Origin: Butyrivibrio sp.
GTDB lineage: Bacteria; Bacillota; Clostridia; Lachnospirales; Lachnospiraceae
Direction: 5' to 3'
Assembly (NCBI GenBank): GCA_015056495.1
Contig: SVGC01000017.1
Location: forward strand, 1-64,000
Length of the DNA stretch: 64,000 nucleotides
The first letter of the stretch is position 1, and the number at the start of each line of letters is the position of its first letter. The notes below the pieces were generated by a model. The model was not told the origin of the DNA and ran no database searches. It saw only the letters and a list, made by a program, of their open reading frames with translations. Below are positions 23,562 through 32,673 of this stretch, piece by piece. A program made the position numbers and the translations under genes.

Positions 23562-23632
23562 ATGAGTCACTGGGGACGTATCAAAATGACTCGTTTTTGA
23601 AAATGAGAATTTTGAACGTCCCGGTGACTCAT
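23562..23632 (+). repeat. Long imperfect inverted repeat between ychF and lgt
   Basis: ATGAGTCAC...GGGACGT (23,562-23,579) pairs with ACGTCCC.GTGACTCAT (23,616-23,632), then TCAAAAT (23,581-23,587) with ATTTTGA (23,609-23,615), and an inner CTC...TTTTT/AAAA..GAG. The 71 bases fold into one long hairpin. It may be a terminator, a leader structure for lgt, or a short transposon-like repeat. Confidence 0.7.
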
Positions 23633-23653
23633 TTTCATATATCAGGAGGAAAA

Positions 23654-24622
23654 ATGGTTGAGATGATGGGGCCGATGGACATTGCATTTCCGCATTTGAA
23701 CATTTACTTGGAAAATGTACCGAAAAGCTTTACAGTATTTGGTTTTACCATAGCCTTTTATGGCTTGATAATTGGCATAGGAGCGCTGCTTGGAGTAATG
23801 CTTGTGGCGCAGGTTGCCAAGCGTACAGGGCAGGATCCTGATCTGTACTGGGATCTGGCGATATATCTGCTGATTTTTTCTATAATAGGAGCAAGGCTAT
23901 ACTATGTGGCTTTTTCCTGGGATATGTACAAGGATAACCCGATATCTATCCTATATATAAGAAATGGCGGCCTGGCTATCTATGGCGGTATCATCACAGG
24001 TTTTATAACACTTTTCTTTTATACAAGGATCAAGAAAAAGAGTTATTTCCTTCTTGCTGACACAGGTGTATTTGGAGTAATTGTTGGACAAATATTTGGC
24101 AGATGGGGTAATTTTACTAACAGAGAGGCTTTTGGCGAATATACAGATGGACTGTTTGCCATGAGACTTCCTATTGATGCTATCCGTACCAATGAGATCA
24201 CTGATACTATGTGGGAGCATTTTGTTGAAGGTACTAATTATGTACAGGTCAGCCCGACATTCCTATATGAGAGTATGTGGAATGTGATGATCCTCGTACT
24301 GATGCTACTATATGTAAAACACAAGAAGTTTGACGGAGAAGTAGGACTTCTCTACATTGGTGGTTACGGTCTTGGAAGACTTTGGATAGAAGGTCTTCGT
24401 ACAGATCAGCTGTTAATACCACATACGCAGCTGCCTGTTTCACAGGTGATTGCTACTTGTCTGTTCCTTTTTGCTGTTATCACTGATATTGTGGTAAGAG
24501 TACTTATTGCCAAGGGCAAGATCCAGCCGGCATTGATTTCTAAGTATACGGAACATGATAAGAGCGAAACTTCTAAAGAAGAAAAAATAGAATCTTCCAC
24601 AGAAGAGAAAAGCGAAAAATAA
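23654..24622 (+). CDS. lgt: Prolipoprotein diacylglyceryl transferase Lgt
   Basis: The enzyme adds diacylglycerol to the lipobox cysteine of prolipoproteins, the first step in lipoprotein maturation. ATG 23,654 follows AGGAGG (23,644-23,649); the ATG at 23,597 lies in a hairpin and has no ribosome site. About 322 residues with some seven membrane helices. ENVPKSFTVFGFTIAFYG, IGARLYYV and the Lgt signature GQIFGRWGNFTNREAFG (about 156-172 of the protein) are present; the Arg and Asn-Glu within it are needed for activity. The C-terminal 35 residues are charged and cytoplasmic. It serves the lipoproteins at 9447, 16,595, 36,189 and 50,867, among others. Confidence 0.95.
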   Translation: MVEMMGPMDIAFPHLNIYLENVPKSFTVFGFTIAFYGLIIGIGALLGVMLVAQVAKRTGQDPDLYWDLAIYLLIFSIIGARLYYVAFSWDMYKDNPISILYIRNGGLAIYGGIITGFITLFFYTRIKKKSYFLLADTGVFGVIVGQIFGRWGNFTNREAFGEYTDGLFAMRLPIDAIRTNEITDTMWEHFVEGTNYVQVSPTFLYESMWNVMILVLMLLYVKHKKFDGEVGLLYIGGYGLGRLWIEGLRTDQLLIPHTQLPVSQVIATCLFLFAVITDIVVRVLIAKGKIQPALISKYTEHDKSETSKEEKIESSTEEKSEK

Positions 24623-24746
24623 TTTTTAAAAGCAAAGAAGTCCCTAAATTAGCAAATGAACGTAAATTTAATAAAATTATTTATTTTTTTATATTAACAA
24701 AATATAGAAAATGAAAATTAAATATAACACAAGATATTGTGTAAAG

Positions 24747-24775
24747 GAGCCTAAACTCGCGTTTGGGCTCTTTTA
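24747..24775 (+). terminator. Terminator before the mraZ cluster
   Basis: GAGCCTAAAC (24,747-24,756) pairs with GTTTGGGCTC (24,761-24,770) with one T-G pair and a 4-base loop, followed by TTTTA. It insulates the division cluster from lgt. Confidence 0.85.
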
Positions 24776-24803
24776 TTTTGCTAAAAATGCTGAAAACAGC
24801 CTC

Positions 24804-24832
24804 TTGTTTATTAGAAAAAATTACTATATAAT
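24804..24832 (+). promoter_or_regulatory. Promoter of the mraZ operon
   Basis: TTGTTT (24,804-24,809), 17-base spacer, TATAAT (24,827-24,832). Good match to a housekeeping sigma promoter, ending 7 bases before the first MraZ box. Confidence 0.8.
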
Positions 24833-24839
24833 CTATTTA

Positions 24840-24884
24840 GTGGTAAAAAGTGGTTAAAAGTGGATGAAAGTGGTAGATAAGTGG
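24840..24884 (+). promoter_or_regulatory. MraZ operator: five GTGG boxes
   Basis: GTGG occurs at 24,840, 24,850, 24,860, 24,870 and 24,881, mostly as AAAGTGG with 10-11 base spacing, so all lie on one face of the helix. MraZ is known to bind such repeats before its own gene. The last box contains the GTG start codon of mraZ. Confidence 0.85.
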
Positions 24885-25321
24885 GAGCAGCATTTAAAGG
24901 CGAATATAGCCATTCAATTGATGCAAAAGGTAGACTTATAATCCCTTCCAAGTTCCGCGAGATTCTCGGTGAGCAGTTCGTGGTTACGAAAGGGTTTGAT
25001 GGCTGTCTGTTCGTTTTTGCCACTGATGGATGGGAAGCTTTTGAGGAAAAGCTCCAGGCACTGCCTATGGACAAGCCTGAAGCCCGTGTGCTCGGAAGAT
25101 TCTTTATCGCAGGTGCTATCGATGCTGAACTCGACAAGCAGGGACGTATCCTTCTTCCAACCAATCTGCTAGAACATGCAGGTATTGAAAAAGAAGCTGT
25201 CATAGCCGGTGTGGGAAATAGAGCAGAAATTTGGAGTAAAGAAAAGTGGACTGCTGCATCAACCTTTGATAATATTGATGAGATTGCTGCCAAAATGTCA
25301 GAGTATGGACTTAGCATTTAA
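24881..25321 (+). CDS. mraZ: MraZ, transcriptional regulator of the division cluster
   Basis: The 146-residue MraZ has two AbrB-like halves: GEYSHSIDAKGRLIIPSKF (7-25) and AIDAELDKQGRILLPTNLLE (about 78-97), each with the D.KGR..P signature. It assembles into a ring and represses the dcw operon by binding repeated boxes. GTG 24,881 is the only good start, as the next residues match other MraZ proteins. No standard ribosome site exists; the operator boxes occupy its place. First gene of the cell division cluster. Confidence 0.96.
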   Translation: MGAAFKGEYSHSIDAKGRLIIPSKFREILGEQFVVTKGFDGCLFVFATDGWEAFEEKLQALPMDKPEARVLGRFFIAGAIDAELDKQGRILLPTNLLEHAGIEKEAVIAGVGNRAEIWSKEKWTAASTFDNIDEIAAKMSEYGLSI

Positions 25322-25358
25322 ACAGCTCTAAATCATTTATCAGAAAAGGATCATTTAA

Positions 25359-26297
25359 ATGGAATTCAAACACACATCCGTACTTCTTGAAGAAGTAATT
25401 GACAACTTAAACATAAAACCAAACGGAATCTATCTTGATGGAACACTGGGAGGCGGAGGACACAGCTTCCATATAGCTGAGAAACTGACCGAGGGTGGAA
25501 GACTCATAGGTACTGATCAGGATGCTGATGCGATTGCAGCAGCTACCAAGAGGCTGGAGCCTTTTGCAGATAGAGTGACCATCATTAGAGATAATTATGA
25601 AAATGCGGCCAGAAGAGTTCGTGAGATGGGCATAACTGGCGTAGACGGCATCTTGCTTGATCTTGGAGTATCATCCTATCAGTTGGACAATGTGGAAAGA
25701 GGTTTCTCTTATAAATATGACGACACACCTCTGGATATGCGTATGGATGACAGACAGCCGTTGTCTGCAAGAGATATAGTCAATGATTACTCTGAGATGG
25801 AACTTTTTCACATCATTAGAGATTATGGTGAAGACAAGTTTGCCAAGAACATTGCAAAACACATTGTAGCGGCAAGAGCCAATGGACCTATAGAGACCAC
25901 AGGTCAGCTCAATGAGATCATCAAAGCCGCTATACCGGCCAAGATGAGAGAAAAGGGCGGACACCCATCCAAGAGAACCTATCAGGCAATCAGAATCGCA
26001 TGTAACAGAGAACTTGATGTTCTGCAGAACTCACTGGATGGCTTTATAGATCTGTTAAATCCGGGCGGAAGATTTTGTGTTATAACATTCCACTCATTAG
26101 AAGACAGAATGGTCAAAAATAATTTCAGGACCAATGAAAATCCATGTACATGTCCACCGGAATTTCCGGTCTGCGTATGTGGTAAGAAATCCAAAGGAAA
26201 GGTGATTACAAGAAAACCTATCCTTCCAAGCGAGGAAGAGCTGGAAGTAAACAGCAGATCCAAGAGCGCCAAGCTCAGAGTTTTTGAAAAAATCTAA
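25359..26297 (+). CDS. rsmH: 16S rRNA (cytosine1402-N4)-methyltransferase RsmH
   Basis: The 312-residue enzyme methylates C1402 of 16S rRNA in the ribosomal P site. The family start HTSVLLEEV (5-13), the SAM-binding region [12 protein letters not shown] (25-36) and [20 protein letters not shown] with MRMD are all present, as is the C-terminal [21 protein letters not shown] lies before the ATG. Placed second in the dcw cluster as in most Firmicutes. Confidence 0.97.
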   Translation: MEFKHTSVLLEEVIDNLNIKPNGIYLDGTLGGGGHSFHIAEKLTEGGRLIGTDQDADAIAAATKRLEPFADRVTIIRDNYENAARRVREMGITGVDGILLDLGVSSYQLDNVERGFSYKYDDTPLDMRMDDRQPLSARDIVNDYSEMELFHIIRDYGEDKFAKNIAKHIVAARANGPIETTGQLNEIIKAAIPAKMREKGGHPSKRTYQAIRIACNRELDVLQNSLDGFIDLLNPGGRFCVITFHSLEDRMVKNNFRTNENPCTCPPEFPVCVCGKKSKGKVITRKPILPSEEELEVNSRSKSAKLRVFEKI

Positions 26298-26336
26298 AAG
26301 TGTTAAAAAACATTAACAGAAAGGGGGCAGATGATC

Positions 26337-26789
26337 ATGGCACGTAGTAGATATAATTATGGAAGTGCTGCAAGAAGGGTGAGAGAACCAGAATACGAAG
26401 AGCAAAGAGTGCGTGTTCATCACGTTGCTCCTTCTGTTCATTCTAAGAAAAAGCAGCACATGAATTTATTCGGACTTATAATTTTAACATGTGCTCTTAT
26501 TGCAACCGGTGTTATACTATCTATATATATTTATTTACAGTCTGAGATTACAAACAGTGTAAAAAATATCGCAAAACTAGAAAGTCAGCTTAATACACTA
26601 AAACAGGATAATGACGAAGCATATAATAGAGCCAATAGCAATATTGATCTGGAGGAGATCAAGAGGATTGCAATTCAGGAGTATGGTATGACATACGCTG
26701 ATGAAGGCCAGGTAGTTACTTATTCCGGTGGAGAAGGTAATGATTATGTGCGTCAGGTAGCACCTATTCCTCAGGATAGTGGCAATTAG
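26337..26789 (+). CDS. ftsL: FtsL-like division protein
   Basis: Start ATG 26,337 is chosen because GGGGG (26,323-26,327) lies 9 bases before it. The 150-residue protein has a basic cytoplasmic head (about 1-42), one membrane helix (about 43-68, LFGLIILTCALIATGVILSI) and an extracellular coiled coil (about 70-110), as in FtsL/DivIC-type proteins. FtsL joins DivIB and DivIC to recruit FtsW and the division transpeptidase. Sequence is poorly conserved in the family, so the call rests on topology and on position between rsmH and the PBP gene. Confidence 0.8.
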   Translation: MARSRYNYGSAARRVREPEYEEQRVRVHHVAPSVHSKKKQHMNLFGLIILTCALIATGVILSIYIYLQSEITNSVKNIAKLESQLNTLKQDNDEAYNRANSNIDLEEIKRIAIQEYGMTYADEGQVVTYSGGEGNDYVRQVAPIPQDSGN

Positions 26790-26809
26790 TCAGGGGAGTC
26801 TTTGTTGGT

Positions 26810-29026
26810 ATGAAAAAAAGAAAAAAGGCACAAAGGTTTACAACTGGAATGAAAAAGAAGCTGATAGTACTGTTTTTATTTGTACTATCAGCTTTCGTTG
26901 GATTAGGAGCCAGATTGATCCTGATCACTAAAAATAATGGTGAAGAATATGAGAAGCAGGTCCTTTCTCAACAGGCATATGATTCAACTACTATTCCTTA
27001 CAGAAGAGGACAGATTCTTGATGCCAATGGTACAGTGCTTGCTTACAGTGAAAAGGTGTACAATCTGATACTTGATACTAAAGTTCTTTTATCAGATGAA
27101 GACAATGTGGAGCCTACTGTCAATGCACTTGTCCAGTACTTTGGACAGGACAGACAGACTCTTATGACTTACATTCAGGAGCATCCAAGTTCACAGTATT
27201 ATACGCTTGCCAAGCAATTGTCATATGACGAGATCAGCGAATTCAACTCTCTGATAACTATCGGAAGCGATAACTATGATTCTTCCATAGCAGGAGTATG
27301 GTTCGAAGAAAATTATCTTAGGAAATATCCTAACGGATCTCTTGCCTGCGACGTTGTGGGATTTACAACAAGTGATAACAATGGTCTCTATGGCCTTGAA
27401 GAATATTACAATGATACCTTGAACGGTACAGCAGGAAGGACATATGGCTATCTTGATGATGATTCCAATCTTGAGAGGACCACTATTCCTGCAACTGATG
27501 GTAATAGTATCGTAACTACTATAGATGGTAATATCCAGACTATCGTTGAGAAATATCTTAAAGAATTCAATGACGAATATACCAATGCTTATCGTGAAGG
27601 TAATGGAGCTCAGAATGTGGGTTGCGTAATCATGGATGTCAATTCCGGTGATGTTCTGGCAATGGCCAGTTATCCGGTGTATGACCTCAATGACACCAAG
27701 AATACTGAGAATCTCCTAGGCATGCCTCTTCTTGACTCTACAGGAAGTAAAACAGGTGAAATTATCACTCAGGAAGCCGTTGATGCAATGGATTATGAGC
27801 AGCTCTATACCAACCTCAACTCTCTATGGAAAAATTTCTGTATTTCTGAAACCTACGAGCCTGGTTCAGTTGCAAAGCCTTTTACTGTTGCAACCGGAAT
27901 TGAATCAGGTGCCATAACAGGAAATGAGGTGTATAATTGTGAGGGTTCTCTTACTGTAGCTGATACACCTATCAGATGCCATAACAGATATGGTGATGGA
28001 CTTGTATCTGTTTCAAGAGGTATCGAGATTTCTTGTAACGTAGCTATGATGTACATTGGACAGGCTATTGGATCAGATACTTTTGCCAAATTCCAGCAGA
28101 CTTTTGGCTTTGGCCTCAAGACTAATATCGACCTTGCAGGAGAAGCCAGAACAGCCAATCTTGTATACAGTGCAGATGATATGGGACCTACAGAGCTTGC
28201 TACAGGTACATTTGGCCAGGGCTTTAACGTAGATATGATCGAGATGATCACAGCCTTTTGTTCACTTATAAATGGCGGAAAACTCTACGAACCACATGTT
28301 GTCAGCAAGATAGTCAATGCTTCTGGAGCAACAGTTGAGAATATTGAGCCTAGAGTGCTTAGACAGACTATTTCAGAAGAGACATCTGAAAAGCTTATTG
28401 AGATGTGTAATCTGGTTGTTGCCGGTGAAGAGGGTACAGGTAAGACTGCAAGACCAGCCGGATACATGATTGGTGGTAAGACAGGTACAGCCGAGACTAT
28501 TCCGAGAGATAAGATCAATTACGTTGTATCTTTCATGGGATATGCACCCGCAGATGATCCTCAGATTGCCATATACGTAGTTGTAGACAGACCAAATGCC
28601 CAGTATCAGGCAGATGCCAAGTTTGCTACAAGGATTGTTAGAAAAGTCCTTACAGAGGTTCTTCCATATCTCAATATTCCTATGACAGAAGAACTGTCTG
28701 AGAGTGAGATAGCGGAGCTTGAAGAGTTAAAGGCATCTATGACCATCACTACAAATCTTGATACAACTGAGGGTGAAGATACTGAAGGTAAAAATGGCGA
28801 AGAAACTACAGAGGATAGTGCTACAGAAGAATCCTCAGATTCTACGGAAGCTACTTCCGAAGAACCTATATGGAAGTCATTTGAAAAAGATCCGGAAACA
28901 GGATATCTGATTGATCCAAATACAGGAGAGATGCTTGATCCGGAAAATGGTCAGGTAATAGGTGGAAGTGCCTATTCAGATGAGATGATCGAAAGCGGCA
29001 ATGCAGGAACTGCAGGCTCGGAGTAA
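26810..29026 (+). CDS. pbpB: Division-type class B penicillin-binding protein (FtsI/SpoVD)
   Basis: The 738-residue protein has one membrane helix (about 18-38), a PBP dimerization domain (about 58-210) and a transpeptidase domain with SVAK (Ser353), SCN (408-410) and KTGT (557-560). It cross-links septal peptidoglycan. There is no PASTA domain. Instead, after residue 665 there is a tail of about 75 residues rich in Glu, Thr and Ser, ending in DPNTGEMLDPENGQVIGG. ftsW lies two genes on and would be its glycosyltransferase partner. Confidence 0.95.
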   Translation: MKKRKKAQRFTTGMKKKLIVLFLFVLSAFVGLGARLILITKNNGEEYEKQVLSQQAYDSTTIPYRRGQILDANGTVLAYSEKVYNLILDTKVLLSDEDNVEPTVNALVQYFGQDRQTLMTYIQEHPSSQYYTLAKQLSYDEISEFNSLITIGSDNYDSSIAGVWFEENYLRKYPNGSLACDVVGFTTSDNNGLYGLEEYYNDTLNGTAGRTYGYLDDDSNLERTTIPATDGNSIVTTIDGNIQTIVEKYLKEFNDEYTNAYREGNGAQNVGCVIMDVNSGDVLAMASYPVYDLNDTKNTENLLGMPLLDSTGSKTGEIITQEAVDAMDYEQLYTNLNSLWKNFCISETYEPGSVAKPFTVATGIESGAITGNEVYNCEGSLTVADTPIRCHNRYGDGLVSVSRGIEISCNVAMMYIGQAIGSDTFAKFQQTFGFGLKTNIDLAGEARTANLVYSADDMGPTELATGTFGQGFNVDMIEMITAFCSLINGGKLYEPHVVSKIVNASGATVENIEPRVLRQTISEETSEKLIEMCNLVVAGEEGTGKTARPAGYMIGGKTGTAETIPRDKINYVVSFMGYAPADDPQIAIYVVVDRPNAQYQADAKFATRIVRKVLTEVLPYLNIPMTEELSESEIAELEELKASMTITTNLDTTEGEDTEGKNGEETTEDSATEESSDSTEATSEEPIWKSFEKDPETGYLIDPNTGEMLDPENGQVIGGSAYSDEMIESGNAGTAGSE

Positions 29027-29121
29027 CGTGTATTATTAATTTGGTTAGGGCGGCATGCCATAACAGGGCATGACCTTTCTGATATATATTTAGTAAAAAG
29101 ATTTAGAAAAGAGTAACAGAA

Positions 29122-30495
29122 ATGAGAAACGAAGAACTATTAGGAAAAAAAGTTTTGGTAATCGGATCTGGCCTTAGCGGAGTAGGCTCTGTAAGGCTCT
29201 TACATCAGGTTGGTGCTGTAACAGTACTACTAGATGAAAATAAGAAAATAACAATCGAAGATATCAGACAGAAGCTTCATGAAGAAGACAGAGCTGATAC
29301 TGAGATTGTTCAGGAACTCACGGATGCAGTTGTTGATGGACTGTATGCGGTAGTTCCAAGCCCTGCAGTACCACTTGATTCTCCGACTATGGTCAGATTG
29401 CGTGATGCAGGCGTTAAGATCTGGAGCGAAATTGAATTTGCTTACAGATTTTCAGCAGGTAAGCTGATAGCTATAACAGGAACTAATGGAAAAACTACAA
29501 CAACAACTCTTGTTGGAGATATCATGAAAGCATATTTCAAAGATACTTATGTTGTAGGAAATATTGGTTTTTCTTATGCTGAGAGAGCTTTGGATATGAC
29601 AGAGGAATCAGTTACAACAGGTGAGATCAGCAGCTTCCAGCTTGAGGCTGTAGACCGTTTCCATGCTAATGTATCAGCTATATTGAACATTACACCGGAT
29701 CATCTGAACAGACACCACACAATGGAGTGCTATGCTCAGATGAAATACAATGTAACCAATAATCAGACCAAGGATGACACCTGTGTCCTGAATTATGACA
29801 ATGCCTATACAAGAGAGTTTGGTAAGAACTGTCCTGCCAAGGTTGTATTTTTCTCATCTCATGAAAAACTGGATAACGGTTTCTATCTTGACGGTGAAGA
29901 GATATTTATGGCTGAAAACGGCAATGCCACAAGAGTTATGAATATCCATGATATGCGCCTTGTTGGATTGTGTAATGTAGAAAATGTTATGGCAGCAATA
30001 GCTATTTCACTTGCCATGGGCGTTCCTATGAACACTATTTTAACTGTGATCCATAGCTTTAAAGCAGTTGAGCACAGAATTGAATATGTGGCAACTAAAA
30101 AGGGTGTTGAATATTACAATGATTCCAAGGGTACCAATCCTGATGCTGCAATTCAGGGAATCAGAGCTATGAGCAGACCTACATTCCTTATTGGTGGAGG
30201 ATATGATAAGGGAAGCGAATATGATGAATGGATCGAGAATTTTGACGGTAAAGTTAAAAAGCTTGTTCTCATAGGACAGACCAGAGATAAGATAGCAGAG
30301 TGCGCTAAAAAACATGGCTTTAATGATATTGAATTCAAAGATTCTTTTGAAGAAGCTATGCAATACTGCAGCGACAATTCTGCACCTGGCGATGCAGTAT
30401 TATTGTCACCTGCATGTGCAAGCTGGGATATGTTCCCTAATTATGAGACTCGTGGCAAGATATTCAAAGACTACGTAAACTCTCTGGCTGATTAA
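29122..30495 (+). CDS. murD: UDP-N-acetylmuramoylalanine-D-glutamate ligase MurD
   Basis: The 457-residue ligase adds D-glutamate to UDP-MurNAc-L-Ala in cell-wall precursor synthesis. KVLVIGSGLSGVGSVRLL (10-27) is the nucleotide-binding N-domain, ITGTNGKTTTTTLVGDIM (about 117-134) the Mur ligase ATP site, TPDHLNRHH (about 192-200) and the C-terminal DSKGTNPDAA (about 335-344) and LLSPACASWDMF (about 427-438) the rest of the signatures. mraY, which usually comes just before murD, is missing here. Confidence 0.96.
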   Translation: MRNEELLGKKVLVIGSGLSGVGSVRLLHQVGAVTVLLDENKKITIEDIRQKLHEEDRADTEIVQELTDAVVDGLYAVVPSPAVPLDSPTMVRLRDAGVKIWSEIEFAYRFSAGKLIAITGTNGKTTTTTLVGDIMKAYFKDTYVVGNIGFSYAERALDMTEESVTTGEISSFQLEAVDRFHANVSAILNITPDHLNRHHTMECYAQMKYNVTNNQTKDDTCVLNYDNAYTREFGKNCPAKVVFFSSHEKLDNGFYLDGEEIFMAENGNATRVMNIHDMRLVGLCNVENVMAAIAISLAMGVPMNTILTVIHSFKAVEHRIEYVATKKGVEYYNDSKGTNPDAAIQGIRAMSRPTFLIGGGYDKGSEYDEWIENFDGKVKKLVLIGQTRDKIAECAKKHGFNDIEFKDSFEEAMQYCSDNSAPGDAVLLSPACASWDMFPNYETRGKIFKDYVNSLAD

Positions 30496-30523
30496 GAATT
30501 AGAATAGCATTGAAAGGATATGT

Positions 30524-31678
30524 ATGGTTTTGGTGAGGGGTAAAAATGTTAAAGAGAGGGAAGCATCATATATAGATTACAATCTTATATTCATTGTGCT
30601 GTTTTTGATAGCCTTTGGACTTGTAATGTTGTATTCTGTCAGCTCTTATGATGCCAACCTGACTTTTGGAGATTCTGCATATTATTTTAAACATCAGCTA
30701 TTGGTATCAGTTATTGGATTGGGCGTTATGCTTGTGGTAGCGCACATTCCATACAAGTTGTGGAATAAATTGAGCTTTATTGCTTATGGTGTTTCAGTAT
30801 TCATGGTAGTACTGGTCAGTTTTATTGGTACAGAGGCCAATGGTGCTAAGAGGTGGATCAGGATATTTGGTATCTCGATCCAGCCCTCTGAGATAGCTAA
30901 GGTCGGAATAATAATATTCCTGGCATCAATTATTTACAGGCTTGGACCATCACTGAACAACACAAAGAGCTTTTGGATAGTGTTTTTGTCACCGGCGCCA
31001 CTGAGCTTTTTGGTCTATACGATTACTGATAACCTTAGTTCTGCAATTATTCTTATGGCTATATCATATATCATGCTATTTGTAGCAACACCGGGCTATG
31101 CGAGGTTTCTCTTTATAGCACTGGCCATCATTGCTGCAGGTGTGTTGATAGTCATGATAGCTGTTAATTCTGATAGTCTGGGTGTCAACGGAGGTTTCCG
31201 TTTCCTTAGAATTCAGGCTTGGCTTGATCCTGAGGCATATATCAACAGTAAAGGATATCAGACACTGCAGGCACTGTATGCTATTGGCTCCGGCGGTATT
31301 TTTGGCAAAGGACTGGGCCAGAGTATGCAGAAGATGGGCTTTGTTCCTGAAGCTCAGAACGATATGATATTTTCCATTATTTGCGAAGAACTGGGACTTT
31401 TTGGTGCTATGGCGGTTATTCTGTTATTTGTCCTTCTAGTCTGGAGGATGATGATAATAGCCAATAATGCTCCTGATCTGTTTGGAGCACTTCTTGTTGT
31501 TGGTGTTATGGCACATATTTCAGTTCAGGTGATACTTAATATATGCGTTGTGACTAATACTATGCCAAATACAGGTATCACACTGCCATTTATCAGTTAT
31601 GGTGGTTCTGCGGTACTGTTTTTGCTTATTGAGATAGGCATTGTTCTTAGTGTTGGGCGCAGTATAGGAAAGCAGTAA
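30524..31678 (+). CDS. ftsW: Peptidoglycan glycosyltransferase FtsW
   Basis: The 384-residue SEDS protein has about ten membrane helices. GAKRWIRIFGISIQPSEIAK (about 107-126) is the family signature with the Q-P-S-E motif, and the conserved EAQNDMIFSIICEELG (about 276-291) and NTGITLPFISYGGSA (about 346-360) follow. It polymerises septal glycan with the class B PBP two genes before. AAAGGA lies before ATG 30,524. It sits 28 bases after murD and 6 before divIB. Confidence 0.95.
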   Translation: MVLVRGKNVKEREASYIDYNLIFIVLFLIAFGLVMLYSVSSYDANLTFGDSAYYFKHQLLVSVIGLGVMLVVAHIPYKLWNKLSFIAYGVSVFMVVLVSFIGTEANGAKRWIRIFGISIQPSEIAKVGIIIFLASIIYRLGPSLNNTKSFWIVFLSPAPLSFLVYTITDNLSSAIILMAISYIMLFVATPGYARFLFIALAIIAAGVLIVMIAVNSDSLGVNGGFRFLRIQAWLDPEAYINSKGYQTLQALYAIGSGGIFGKGLGQSMQKMGFVPEAQNDMIFSIICEELGLFGAMAVILLFVLLVWRMMIIANNAPDLFGALLVVGVMAHISVQVILNICVVTNTMPNTGITLPFISYGGSAVLFLLIEIGIVLSVGRSIGKQ

Positions 31679-31684
31679 GCAGAT

Positions 31685-32575
31685 ATGGAAAAAAGAAAGA
31701 GAAAGAAAGTCAGGAAAAAGAAAAAACAGGCTCAAAAGCCTTTAACAGATCTTTTTCTGGTTGATAATAAATACAAGAAAACCCGGAAAGTTAAGAAAAA
31801 AAGGCCAAGAAGGCAACTGGATGTTGGAGCTTTTATCAGAGAATCCTGGAGACTTCATAAGAGCATATATATAATAACGGGGATAATCATAGCAATAATC
31901 ATATTTATAGCTATTGCGGCGGATTATGTATTAAAAAATTATACCATCACTAATATCTACGTGGATGGTAACACTCATTACACCGACGAAGAGATAGTGA
32001 ATATGGTCATGGTAGATAAACTGGATCATAACTCCCTTTATCTATCTCTGAAATATCAGGATAAGAGCATTACAGATATTCCATTTATTGAAAAAATGGA
32101 TGTAAATATCGTTTCTCCGGATACAATTCGTATAAATGTATATGAAAAGGCAATTGCAGGATATATTTCATATCTTGGAAGGTACATGTATTTTGACAGG
32201 GACGGTATCATTGTAGAGAGCTCACTTGAAACAACTGACGGAGTTTCGGAGGTTATGGGACTTGATTTTAATAGCGTTGTGCTATATCAGAGACTCCCAA
32301 TCGATAATGCAGATGTTTTCGAGGAAATCCTTGATATTACACAGCTTTTGTCTAAATATAACCTGAATGCGGATAAGATCTTTTTTGATAAGGATTACAA
32401 TGTATATCTGTATTTTGATGATGTTGAGGTTACTATTGGTACCAACAGCCATATAGATGAGAAGATCATTCAGCTTCAATATATTTTACCAAAGCTGGAA
32501 GGCAAAAGTGGAATACTTGACATGGAAGACTATGACGGAACTTCGAAAAATATAATATTCCAAGAAAAAAACTAA
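31685..32575 (+). CDS. divIB: Division protein DivIB/FtsQ
   Basis: The 296-residue protein has a very basic cytoplasmic head (KRKRKKVRKKKKQ and more, 1-55), one membrane helix (about 57-78) and a POTRA domain starting at YTITNIYVDGNTHYTDEEIV (about 84-103). A beta domain follows (about 150-290). DivIB works with FtsL and DivIC to activate septal wall synthesis. Located between ftsW and ftsZ, as expected. It overlaps no gene but is only 6 bases after ftsW. Confidence 0.92.
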   Translation: MEKRKRKKVRKKKKQAQKPLTDLFLVDNKYKKTRKVKKKRPRRQLDVGAFIRESWRLHKSIYIITGIIIAIIIFIAIAADYVLKNYTITNIYVDGNTHYTDEEIVNMVMVDKLDHNSLYLSLKYQDKSITDIPFIEKMDVNIVSPDTIRINVYEKAIAGYISYLGRYMYFDRDGIIVESSLETTDGVSEVMGLDFNSVVLYQRLPIDNADVFEEILDITQLLSKYNLNADKIFFDKDYNVYLYFDDVEVTIGTNSHIDEKIIQLQYILPKLEGKSGILDMEDYDGTSKNIIFQEKN

Positions 32576-32673
32576 AAAAATTTGATGTACTTATTATAAA
32601 AAAACAATTGATAAATTACCCAAAAAATTATAAGATAATTTATAGTAGTTTCGTATGAAGGAGGAGAGTTGTC

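Noticed and set aside
23597..23653. ATG 23,597 as start of lgt
   Set aside because: It lies within the long hairpin and lacks a ribosome site; AGGAGG directly precedes ATG 23,654 and the extra residues do not match Lgt proteins.
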